DNA of 5,794 bases from Planctomycetota bacterium (GCA_020861125.1 JAJBSZ010000085.1:1-5794), one strand, 5' to 3'; positions 1 to 5,737 are shown, counted from the first letter of the stretch. The notes: generated by a model from the letters alone, not told the origin. Program-made: numbers and translations.

Positions 1-297
1 CGCCCGGGCGAGGCCTCGTATCGATTTCTCCCGGGGGCGCTGTCAATCCTGCGCCGCCGACGGGGACAGGTGGTCAATATCGATTGCATCATAGATCTGG
101 AACGGGTCCGTCTCGCCCCCTTTAAACGGTTGATCCGGGAGCGTCTGGCCCTCCTGACCGGCCTGGACCCGGCCCGGGTCAACGTCAAGGCCAAAACCGC
201 CGAAGGACTGGGACCGGTGGGAAGGGGCCGCGCGGTGTCGGCCCAGGCGGTGGTGCTGATCCACCTGGAGGAAGACCGATGCTACGACGCCACCTGA
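1..297 (+). CDS. ispF: 2-C-methyl-D-erythritol 2,4-cyclodiphosphate synthase (IspF), C-terminal part
   Basis: The reading frame is open from the first base, so the N-terminus lies outside the window; 98 residues are visible. IspF converts CDP-methylerythritol 2-phosphate to the cyclic diphosphate in the cytoplasmic MEP isoprenoid pathway. The recognisable part is the family's C-terminal signature: a VVNID strand, then VNVKAKTAEGLG, then GRG followed by an AQAVVLI strand. These align with the E. coli VNVKATTTEKLGFTGRGEG region, and the conserved Glu after the Thr is kept. The EG of GRGEG is replaced by RA, a variant I believe occurs in other IspFs. The metal-binding Asp and His residues lie upstream and cannot be checked. 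It may be the C-terminal half of an IspDF fusion, which the window cannot settle. The stop lies inside the following gene, implying a shared transcript. Confidence 0.85.
   Translation, partial: RPGEASYRFLPGALSILRRRRGQVVNIDCIIDLERVRLAPFKRLIRERLALLTGLDPARVNVKAKTAEGLGPVGRGRAVSAQAVVLIHLEEDRCYDAT
267..272 (+). promoter_or_regulatory. Shine-Dalgarno site for yraN
   Basis: GGAGGA lies six bases before the ATG at 279, inside the ispF coding sequence. It supports the upstream start of yraN over the in-frame ATG at 297, which forms a TGATG overlap with the ispF stop but has no comparable site at the right distance. Confidence 0.7.
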
Positions 298-647
298 TGG
301 TGGGCGAGGCTGGCGAAAAACTGGCCGCCGCCTATCTCGCCCGTCGGGGGTTACGTAGTTTGGAGCGCCGGGTCCGGTGTGGTCGGGGCGAGGTGGATAT
401 CGTTGCCCGGGACGGTGCGGAACTGGTATTTGTCGAGGTCAAAACCCGATCCAGCGACCGTATGGGCCGGGCCGCCGAAGGCGTCACTCGGCGCAAGGCC
501 GGTCGTCTTTACCGGGCAGTCCAGGCCTACCTTGCCGCGCGCGGTCTGGAAAATCATCCCGTCCGTCTGGATCTCGTGGCTATCGACTACGACGCCGCCG
601 GCCAGCCGGTGGTGGAGCATGTGCCGGGAGGGATCCGCTACCCGTGA
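279..647 (+). CDS. yraN: YraN family (UPF0102) predicted PD-(D/E)XK endonuclease-fold protein
   Basis: A 122-residue protein, the usual length for the YraN/UPF0102 family. It shows the full family pattern: an N-terminal G-E-x-x-A-x-x-YL helix (residues 9-20), GRGEVDIVARD (35-45) and VFVEVKTRSS (50-59), with a later VRLDLVAI strand (95-102). Glu38/Asp40 and Glu53-x-Lys55 form the PD-(D/E)XK-type metal site. The family is related in fold to archaeal Holliday-junction resolvases and is widely predicted to act on DNA, but its cellular role is not settled. The ATG at 279 is chosen for its strong Shine-Dalgarno; it gives a 19-base overlap with ispF. Met7 at base 297 is an alternative start. The stop overlaps the GTG start of the methyltransferase gene downstream, so the two products are probably made together. 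Confidence 0.93.
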   Translation: MLRRHLMVGEAGEKLAAAYLARRGLRSLERRVRCGRGEVDIVARDGAELVFVEVKTRSSDRMGRAAEGVTRRKAGRLYRAVQAYLAARGLENHPVRLDLVAIDYDAAGQPVVEHVPGGIRYP

Positions 648-2512
648 CCCCGGCCCCCGTCGGCGCCGGTGCCACCGGCGGTTTTTCCCTATCGCCCGCC
701 GTGGTCAGGCTCCTCTGTCGGGCTGCCGCCGCCCGGTGTCTCCGTCGCGGTCGGCCGGACGCCATCATGGCCGGGTTGGAGGAATTAGGCCGGGACCTGG
801 GCCTCGGCGCGCTGCCGCTGGCGGCGGTCATGGGCGTTACCGATGGTCCGGAACTTGCCGCAGACCCGCGGGTCATCGGTGACGCCTTTTGGCGCGCCGC
901 CTTTGCGGAAAAAGAAACGCGCCGCCTCACCGGCAGTTTTTACACGCCGGTCGGGGTTATCGATCGCATACTCGATCTAATCTGGCCCGATCTTTTCCCG
1001 CCGGGCTGGACGCCGGGGGGCAGGGCCCGCGTCTGCGATCCGGCCATGGGCTGCGGGTATTTTCTATTGCGACTGGTACAACGGCTGCTGGCCGATCATC
1101 CTGACGACTCGGACGCGATCCGGCGCTGGGTCCGGCGCAATCTCTTCGGTGTCGATCGCGATCCGGTATCCGTTTTTATGGCCCGGGCGCTCCTCTGGAT
1201 CGTCCTGTCCGAACCGGGGCGCGAATTCAAGCCGGAACCGGCGCATTTTCCCTGTGGTGACGCGCTTCTGGGAGGCGGGTTTGCCGACGCCTCGGCCAAC
1301 GCCGAGGATCCGGCCGAGGCCATCCACTGGCCGGTCTCCTTTCCCTCCGTGGCCGCCGCTGGCGGTTTCCATGCCGTCATCGGCAACCCCCCGTACGAGG
1401 TACTGACCAATTTCGGTCGCCACCCGGACCGTGCCGTGCTCGCTCGCCGCCTCCGGGATTCAGGCCGGTACCGGCATAGTATCACCGGCCAGATCAACCT
1501 CTACCGCCTTTTTGTCGAACGCGGCCTGGACCTGCTGCGGGACGGCGGCCTTCTTTCCATGGTGGTGCCCCTCTCCCTGGCTCGGGACGCCGCCGCCGTC
1601 TCCTTGCGCCGACGGCTGGTGGAGCGGGAGGCAGCCGCCGACTGGCTGCTGTTTGGCGAACGGGACCGGCTGTTTGCCGGCGTCACCCAATCCGCCTGCA
1701 TCTTCCGGGCGGTGAAGGGCGGGGGACGGGCGGCCGCGGTGCGGGTTCGGTCGGGCGAGGCGGAGAGCGTCTGGTCGCCGGAGGAACTTGCCGCCTTCGG
1801 TGGAGACAACTGGCGCCTTCCGCTCTTGACCGCGGGCGAAGCGCGTCTCTGGCGATGGCTGATGCGGCACCCCTTCGGCCGCCTGGCGGATCTGGCGGAC
1901 CTGCGGGTCGGCGAAGTGGATCAAACCGTGTACCGTGACTGCATGCGCGACGACGACACCAGCTGCCGCCTGGTGCGGGGCGTGCATCTCGCGCCGTTTC
2001 GGTTGGACACGGAGCGAGGAGACGGGGGGCGACGATTCCTGGATCTGGACCGGTTCCTCCGTGCCAAAGGAGCCGCCGCCGCCGGCTGCCGGGAGCGGGC
2101 CGAGCGCTGGCGGGTAGGTCAGTTGGGCATCCGCAACCTGCATGCTCGGCCCCGGTTGGTGGCGGCCCTGCTACCGCCCGGCGTTTATGCCGGCAACAGC
2201 CTGAACGTCTACCTGCCCCATCCCGGCGTGCCGGCGGAATACCTGGCCGGGCTTTTGAATTCCCGTCTGCTCGACTGGCTGTTCCGGGTGGGCAGCGGAA
2301 ACAACAACGTGAATTTGGTGGAGATGCGCGGCCTCCCCATTCCCGCCGCCCGACCGTCCGACCCCGAGGCGGAGGCGGTAGCCATAGCCTACCGGCAATG
2401 CGTCGCGGTGGCCGACGACCCGCCGGCGCTGGCGACGGCGCGACGGCAGCTGGACGCGGCGGTGGAGTCCTGCTACCGCCTGCCAGAAGAATTTACCGAG
2501 CTGTTGCCCTGA
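644..2512 (+). CDS. Eco57I/TaqI-type N6-adenine DNA methyltransferase
   Basis: A predicted 622-residue SAM-dependent DNA adenine methyltransferase of gamma-type motif order. In order it shows a motif X-like GSFYTP (97-102), the motif I SAM-binding loop CDPAMGCGYFL (131-141), GVDRDPVSVFMA (169-180), FPCGDALL (202-209), the catalytic NPPY (248-251, methylating the adenine amino group), QINLYRLF then LLSMVVPLS (motifs V and VI), and FAGVTQSACIF (344-354). Residues from about 400 resemble the TaqI-like C-terminal target-recognition domain, including YAGNSLNVYLP (515-525), LAGLLNSRLLDWLF and NNNVNLVEMRGLPIP. The start is the GTG in the GTGA overlap with the yraN stop, with a GGGAGGG ten bases upstream. 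ATG at 767 (residue 42) is a shorter alternative. Only about 96 residues precede motif X and they show no PD-(D/E)XK signature, so it is not an obvious single-chain type IIG enzyme. No restriction gene is visible apart from the YraN nuclease-fold neighbour. The target sequence cannot be predicted. Confidence 0.9.
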   Translation: MTPAPVGAGATGGFSLSPAVVRLLCRAAAARCLRRGRPDAIMAGLEELGRDLGLGALPLAAVMGVTDGPELAADPRVIGDAFWRAAFAEKETRRLTGSFYTPVGVIDRILDLIWPDLFPPGWTPGGRARVCDPAMGCGYFLLRLVQRLLADHPDDSDAIRRWVRRNLFGVDRDPVSVFMARALLWIVLSEPGREFKPEPAHFPCGDALLGGGFADASANAEDPAEAIHWPVSFPSVAAAGGFHAVIGNPPYEVLTNFGRHPDRAVLARRLRDSGRYRHSITGQINLYRLFVERGLDLLRDGGLLSMVVPLSLARDAAAVSLRRRLVEREAAADWLLFGERDRLFAGVTQSACIFRAVKGGGRAAAVRVRSGEAESVWSPEELAAFGGDNWRLPLLTAGEARLWRWLMRHPFGRLADLADLRVGEVDQTVYRDCMRDDDTSCRLVRGVHLAPFRLDTERGDGGRRFLDLDRFLRAKGAAAAGCRERAERWRVGQLGIRNLHARPRLVAALLPPGVYAGNSLNVYLPHPGVPAEYLAGLLNSRLLDWLFRVGSGNNNVNLVEMRGLPIPAARPSDPEAEAVAIAYRQCVAVADDPPALATARRQLDAAVESCYRLPEEFTELLP

Positions 2513-2567
2513 CCGCGGCCTGTCACCGTGCGCGCCGCCACCGTGGCGTTGAGGGCTATCCCGTTCA

Positions 2568-2579
2568 GAAATCGATTTC
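2568..2579. repeat. Perfect 12-bp palindrome GAAATCGATTTC
   Basis: The sequence equals its own reverse complement across 12 bases, and the symmetry does not extend beyond them. It lies 55 bases past the methyltransferase stop and is AT-richer than its surroundings. It could be a protein-binding site; there is no gene start nearby for it to control. Confidence 0.5.
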
Positions 2580-2697
2580 AGTCTGGAGGAGGGATCTATC
2601 GAGGATTGTTGTGCCACGGCAGACCTTACGGTCCCCAGGCGGTAGACGGTGCCGTCGTTCCGTACGGAGGATACGAGAATTTCTGGGTGAGGACCAA

Positions 2698-2730
2698 CGA
2701 CAATGCCGGCCACCACGGCCGGCATTGTCG
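2698..2730. terminator. Strong hairpin between convergent genes, probable bidirectional terminator
   Basis: CGACAATGCCGGCC (2698-2711) is perfectly complementary to GGCCGGCATTGTCG (2717-2730) around a five-base loop, giving a 14-bp GC-rich stem. It begins 24 bases past the stop of the leftward M24 gene and about 185 bases past the stop of the rightward methyltransferase. No U tract follows on the rightward strand. On the leftward strand the stem is followed by a weakly T-containing TTGGTCCT. Position and stability favour transcription termination or 3'-end protection, mainly for the leftward operon; it is not a textbook intrinsic terminator. Confidence 0.55.
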
Positions 2731-2754
2731 AGGTGATCGTGCGGTCGGACGCCG

Positions 2755-3930
2755 TCAGTCCCAGCGGGTGTTCCGTTCGAAATGGGTGAGAAATTCCGGG
2801 CCGTCCTTCCGGATGATGACCACGTCCTCCACCCGGCAGCCGCCCAGTTCCGGCGTCTGCACCGTGAGTTCATAGGCAAGACCCATGTTTTCCTGCAGGA
2901 CATGGTCCGGCCGGCCCATGACCGGGTATTCCTCTTCCGGATCATTACCCAGACCATGGCCGCATTTGCGGTTGCCGGCGGCGGTATGGGCGGATCCGAA
3001 ACCGTTTTCCCGCAGTACGGCATCGATGGCTTCACTCGCCCGATCGCATGTCAGGCCCGGTTTGAGATAGGGAATGCCGGCCCGATAGGCGGCCAGCGCG
3101 ACATCCAGCAACCGCTGCTGTTCCCGGGACACCTCGCCGAACGCAAAGCCGCGTCCCATGTCGCTGACGTAGTTCCGGTAGCGGACGCCGGTGTCGATGA
3201 GAAGGAGCTCGCCCTTGCGGATCTTCTTCTCCGTCGGCCGGGCCAGGCAATACCGTCCGGCATTGACGCCGGACTGCACCATGACGTCGAAGGCCTGGCT
3301 GTCGGCCCCGTTCTGGAACAGCGAGGTGTGCATAATCTGCGCCGCCTCGCGTTCGCTCATGCCATCGCGGATGGTGGCCTTGAGATCCACCAGACTTTGA
3401 TCCGCCAGCCAGCCGGCCACCTTCATGAGGTGGATTTCCCGCTCGCTCCGGATACATTTGAGCCGATCGATCATGTCGGTATCGTGGAGGCTGTCACGGC
3501 CGAACACCCCCTCGACGATGCGGTAAAATTCCAGCGCGAAATACTGCGACCCGACCAGACCGATCTTTTTCGGCTTCTTGGTGCGCCGGAAATCTTCCAG
3601 ACCCTCGGCAAAACCCGGTCGAACCGGCCGCACATCCGGTATCCAGGTGGTGTCCCGGGCATAGGGCAGAATCGGCTTTTCGGTAAACAGGGTAAGGTCA
3701 CCCTCCAGCGGCAGGAGAATAAGGGTCGGATCGGGTGAAATACCGTCGAAGGAACGGTAGTTGCCGAGCCAGAAACAGTTGGACATGTGCCAGGGGTTGC
3801 TGTAAACGACCAGGGCGTCGAAGTCCTCGGCCGCCATGGCCTGGCGGACCCGCTCGATCCGAAGCCGGTATTCCTCGACGGGTATGTCCGTCACCAGGTC
3901 GTCCGTCAGGCTGGTATTGATGGTAATCAC
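2755..3930 (-). CDS. M24 family metallohydrolase (creatinase / Xaa-Pro peptidase fold)
   Basis: A 391-residue cytoplasmic-type protein with a creatinase N-terminal domain (about 18-160) followed by a pita-bread M24 catalytic domain. All five expected metal ligands can be placed: Asp246 (LLIDTG), Asp257 (YVSDMGR, 11 residues on), His325 (CGHGLG), Glu354 (AYELTVQ) and Glu368 (CRVEDVV). The start is GTG at 3930, six bases after AAGGAGGA; upstream extension would run into the symporter gene. M24 enzymes use two divalent metals to cleave Xaa-Pro bonds or, in relatives such as creatinase and ectoine hydrolase, other C-N bonds. Here the usual EP after the fourth ligand is EL, and the His often found before the first Asp (HxxP-like) is not evident in the CLARPTEKK segment (228-236), so ordinary prolidase activity is uncertain. 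It follows the symporter gene by 44 bases, which suggests it acts on the imported solute. Substrate unknown. Confidence 0.9.
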   Translation of the reverse strand: MITINTSLTDDLVTDIPVEEYRLRIERVRQAMAAEDFDALVVYSNPWHMSNCFWLGNYRSFDGISPDPTLILLPLEGDLTLFTEKPILPYARDTTWIPDVRPVRPGFAEGLEDFRRTKKPKKIGLVGSQYFALEFYRIVEGVFGRDSLHDTDMIDRLKCIRSEREIHLMKVAGWLADQSLVDLKATIRDGMSEREAAQIMHTSLFQNGADSQAFDVMVQSGVNAGRYCLARPTEKKIRKGELLLIDTGVRYRNYVSDMGRGFAFGEVSREQQRLLDVALAAYRAGIPYLKPGLTCDRASEAIDAVLRENGFGSAHTAAGNRKCGHGLGNDPEEEYPVMGRPDHVLQENMGLAYELTVQTPELGGCRVEDVVIIRKDGPEFLTHFERNTRWD

Positions 3931-3936
3931 AACGCT

Positions 3937-3944
3937 TCCTCCTT
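3937..3944 (-). promoter_or_regulatory. Shine-Dalgarno site fixing the GTG start of the M24 gene
   Basis: On the leftward strand AAGGAGGA lies six bases before the GTG at 3930. It is near-perfect and decides the start against longer in-frame extensions that would overlap the symporter. Confidence 0.8.
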
Positions 3945-3950
3945 GGTAGT

Positions 3951-3968
3951 ACGCGGTTTTTGCCGCGT
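3951..3968 (-). repeat. Short stem-loop between symporter and M24 genes
   Basis: On the leftward strand ACGCGG and CCGCGT pair around a CAAAAA loop. The stem of six pairs lies just after the symporter stop and six bases before the M24 ribosome-binding site. It could modestly affect translation or mRNA processing between the two genes. It lacks a following U tract, so it is unlikely to terminate. Confidence 0.4.
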
Positions 3969-3974
3969 TATGGA

Positions 3975-5438
3975 TTACGACATGTCGGCAACGATGGCAT
4001 CGACTTCGTTGCCATCCGGCGCTGGCGTCATCAGGGATACGACGTAAATGGCCAGACCGCCGACGACGAAGGCGACCAGAGCCTCGGAAATCACGGCGCT
4101 CAGATCCGTCACCTTCCACAGAATGGCGGTGAGGGGACCGGCCACCATCCCGGCGATGGCGCCGCTGGCGGTGATGCGCCGCCAGATGAGTGACAGCACC
4201 AGGAGAATCCCGACGCCGCCGGCGAGAACGGCTCCGGCAAAGATGGTCAGGAGAAACACCCCTTCGGTGGCGAACATGGCCCAGACAAAGGCGCCGGCCA
4301 TGAGCACCAGGATGCTGAGACGTCCGCCCCACACCACTTGCCGGTCCGTCAGCGCTTCGCCTTTTCGGATTAGCCGCTGGTAGAGGTCATGCACCAGGCT
4401 GGACGACGCCACCATCACTTGCGAATCGGCAGTGGACATGATGGCGGCGAACACGGCGGAAACGGCGATGCCGGCGATCACCGGCGGCAGCAGATCGGCC
4501 GTGACGTCGAAGAAGATCATCTCCCGGTTTTGGCCGAGGACGTTGGCCAGATCCGGCACCATGATGCGGCCGATCCAGCCGATGAACAGCCCGCCCCAGG
4601 TGATGATGGTATTGGCGATGAGGTTGATGGGCGCGGCCTGCTCCAGCGCTTCGACACTCCGAACGCTCATCCAGCGGGTCACGGTATGGACGAGACCGAA
4701 CTGCATCAGGCCGGTGCCGAAGACAATGCCCACCACCCACATGAACCGGCCGTCGGGCACCACCGAAATGAAGGTGGCGTCAATGGCGCGGAGCTGTTCC
4801 ATCACGCTCTGCATGCCGCCGAGGTGGGCGACGCCGACGATGGGCAGCACCACCAGGGCCAGGATCATGAGGATGGCCTGGACCACGTCGGTCCAGACGA
4901 CGGCGGTATAGCCGCCGAGAAAACAGTAGGTGGCGACGGCAAAGGCGGCGATAAGAATGCCCAGGGTGGAGCTCCAGCCGAGGACGGCGGTGAAAACGAA
5001 GCCCATGGCCAGGAGCTGGCTCGCCAGATAGGTCATCATAAAGATGAAGATGATGCCGGCGCTCAGCCAGCGCACGGTGTCGGCCCGGTGCCGGAAACGG
5101 GAGGCGAAGAAGTCGGGCAGGGTGATGCAGTCGTGCCGTTCCGTGTAGCGGCGCAGGCGGGGGCCGAGGTACTTCATGCCGATGAAATCCACCAGGCAAA
5201 AGCCGACGCCTACCCAGGCGGCGTGGATGCCCATGAGGTAGGCCATGCCGGCGTGGCCAAGCATGGTGCCGCCGCTGCGGCCGCTGGCGGCGGCGCTGAG
5301 AGCGGTCGCGAAGGGGCCCATGGATCGGCCGCCGAGATAATACTCCTCGGCGGAATTCTTGGCGTAACGGGCGGCAACTACCGAAATGCCGATCATCGCC
5401 ACCAGGTAGGCGATGAAGGTAATGCTGGTTACATTCAT
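3975..5438 (-). CDS. Sodium:solute symporter family (SSS, PutP-like) transporter
   Basis: A 487-residue polytopic membrane protein, close in length to E. coli PutP (502), with about 13 hydrophobic segments consistent with the LeuT-type fold. Shared hallmarks are YYLGGRSMGPFATALSA (33-49), LPDFFASRF (107-115), CFLGGYTAVVWTDVVQA (172-188), and AAIMSTADSQVMVASS (331-346) before HDLYQ. The family imports amino acids, betaines, carboxylates or similar solutes by Na+ symport. The Ser335-Thr336 pair, equivalent to the PutP Na2-site S340/T341, is kept. PutP Asp55 aligns with Gly53 and Met56 with Arg54 (ASGRSGG), so it is probably not a classical proline symporter and its coupling may differ. The ATG at 5438 has AAGGAG five bases upstream and begins a short N-terminus leading into TM1; the longer frame adds a Pro/Ala-rich stretch and is rejected. 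It lies between a 40-residue membrane protein gene and the M24 hydrolase gene. Confidence 0.95.
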   Translation of the reverse strand: MNVTSITFIAYLVAMIGISVVAARYAKNSAEEYYLGGRSMGPFATALSAAASGRSGGTMLGHAGMAYLMGIHAAWVGVGFCLVDFIGMKYLGPRLRRYTERHDCITLPDFFASRFRHRADTVRWLSAGIIFIFMMTYLASQLLAMGFVFTAVLGWSSTLGILIAAFAVATYCFLGGYTAVVWTDVVQAILMILALVVLPIVGVAHLGGMQSVMEQLRAIDATFISVVPDGRFMWVVGIVFGTGLMQFGLVHTVTRWMSVRSVEALEQAAPINLIANTIITWGGLFIGWIGRIMVPDLANVLGQNREMIFFDVTADLLPPVIAGIAVSAVFAAIMSTADSQVMVASSSLVHDLYQRLIRKGEALTDRQVVWGGRLSILVLMAGAFVWAMFATEGVFLLTIFAGAVLAGGVGILLVLSLIWRRITASGAIAGMVAGPLTAILWKVTDLSAVISEALVAFVVGGLAIYVVSLMTPAPDGNEVDAIVADMS

Positions 5439-5443
5439 GGCTG

Positions 5444-5449
5444 CTCCTT
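5444..5449 (-). promoter_or_regulatory. Shine-Dalgarno site fixing the symporter start
   Basis: AAGGAG on the leftward strand, five bases before the ATG at 5438. It rules out the in-frame extension of 18 codons further upstream. Confidence 0.8.
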
Positions 5450-5502
5450 GTCGGCCGGCGTCCGCGGGAGCGGGCGCGAGCGGCCCTCTCAAGTCGGTAA
5501 CG

Positions 5503-5625
5503 TTACGGCCGCCGGTCCATCTGCCGCCGGGTCCACCGGTTCACCAGCACCACCGCCGCCACCGCCAGGTAGGCGAGGGGAATGCCGAAGAGGAAAAACA
5601 GGGAATCGTTGATGACCGTGTCCAT
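5503..5625 (-). CDS. Small single-pass membrane protein, probable symporter accessory subunit (40 aa)
   Basis: A 40-residue protein starting MDTVINDSLF. One hydrophobic segment (about residues 9-28, FLFGIPLAYLAVAAVVLV) is followed by a basic tail with RWTRR and RR, so by the positive-inside rule the C-terminus should be cytoplasmic. AAAGGAG lies seven bases before the ATG at 5625, a strong site. The gene precedes the SSS symporter with a 64-base gap. Small membrane proteins encoded next to SSS or NSS transporters are a known arrangement (for example MetS-type small subunits and annotated symporter small accessory proteins). Assignment here rests on size, topology and position rather than residue-level homology. 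A 33-codon in-frame extension upstream is rejected because it lacks a comparable ribosome-binding site. Probably co-transcribed with the symporter and M24 genes and first in that operon. Confidence 0.8.
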   Translation of the reverse strand: MDTVINDSLFFLFGIPLAYLAVAAVVLVNRWTRRQMDRRP

Positions 5626-5632
5626 ACAGAAT

Positions 5633-5639
5633 CTCCTTT
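5633..5639 (-). promoter_or_regulatory. Shine-Dalgarno site of the 40-residue membrane protein
   Basis: AAAGGAG on the leftward strand, seven bases before the ATG at 5625. This is the main argument that the short ORF is translated from here and not from a farther upstream codon. Confidence 0.75.
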
Positions 5640-5656
5640 GCTGTGATCGCCCCCGC

Positions 5657-5685
5657 TTGCGGATCGGAGGCCGGAACGCTACAAT
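5657..5685 (+). promoter_or_regulatory. Candidate sigma70-like promoter facing right
   Basis: TTGCGG (5657-5662) and TACAAT (5680-5685) are separated by exactly 17 bases. The -10 matches the consensus in five of six positions, the -35 in only three. It would start transcription near 5692, about 70 bases before the candidate ATG at 5763. It lies in the divergent region upstream of the symporter operon. I saw no equally good leftward promoter. Confidence 0.35.
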
Positions 5686-5722
5686 CGAGATACCGATTTC
5701 TTGAACGGATGCGTGGGACTTC

Positions 5723-5737
5723 ACTCCAGGCCGGAGT
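5723..5737. repeat. Inverted repeat ACTCC-N5-GGAGT, possible operator
   Basis: Two perfect five-base arms are separated by AGGCC, giving 15-base dyad symmetry in the shared upstream region of the leftward operon and the possible rightward gene. The size fits a regulator half-site pair, but short GC-rich repeats arise by chance, so this is tentative. Confidence 0.3.

Larger units (their letters stand above)
2513..2754. other. Intergenic junction between convergent operons
   Basis: About 240 bases lie between the methyltransferase stop and the M24 hydrolase stop. Open frames cross it on both strands, but none has a ribosome-binding site with a recognisable product, so I call no gene. The region contains an imperfect inverted repeat CGCCAC-C-GTGGCG (2536-2548), the 12-bp palindrome at 2568-2579 and the large hairpin at 2698-2730. 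The stretch 2580-2697 has no recognised structure. Confidence 0.6.

Noticed and set aside
377..643. Upstream extension of the methyltransferase frame through yraN
   Set aside because: The extension is Gly/Arg/Pro-rich, overlaps nearly all of yraN, whose motifs are clear, and a GTG at the yraN stop gives a normal coupled start.
1460..2143. 227-codon leftward open frame opposite the methyltransferase
   Set aside because: Low-complexity Gly/Pro/Gln-rich translation typical of an antisense shadow in GC-rich DNA; it overlaps conserved methyltransferase sequence.
644..2512. Interpretation as BREX PglX or a full type IIG restriction enzyme
   Set aside because: At 622 residues it is much shorter than PglX or typical type IIG enzymes, no nuclease motif is visible, and no BREX or other defence genes are present.
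2528..2875. Open frame across the intergenic junction running into the M24 gene (antisense)
   Set aside because: No ribosome-binding site or recognisable motif, and its second half is antisense to the conserved C-terminus of the M24 protein.
2782..3738. 318-codon rightward open frame opposite the M24 gene
   Set aside because: It is antisense to a gene with all catalytic ligands, lacks a convincing ribosome-binding site and shows no recognisable domain.
3931..4332. Upstream extension of the M24 frame into the symporter gene
   Set aside because: It overlaps the end of the symporter, its translation is Arg/His-rich with no family resemblance, and a near-perfect ribosome-binding site marks GTG at 3930.
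5439..5492. 18-codon N-terminal extension of the symporter
   Set aside because: Pro/Ala-rich with no ribosome-binding site; the ATG at 5438 has AAGGAG and starts just before the first membrane segment.
4389..5612. 407-codon rightward open frame opposite the symporter
   Set aside because: Its His/Gly/Asp-rich composition is what the antisense of a hydrophobic, GC3-rich gene produces. The symporter frame has clear homology and the antisense frame has none.
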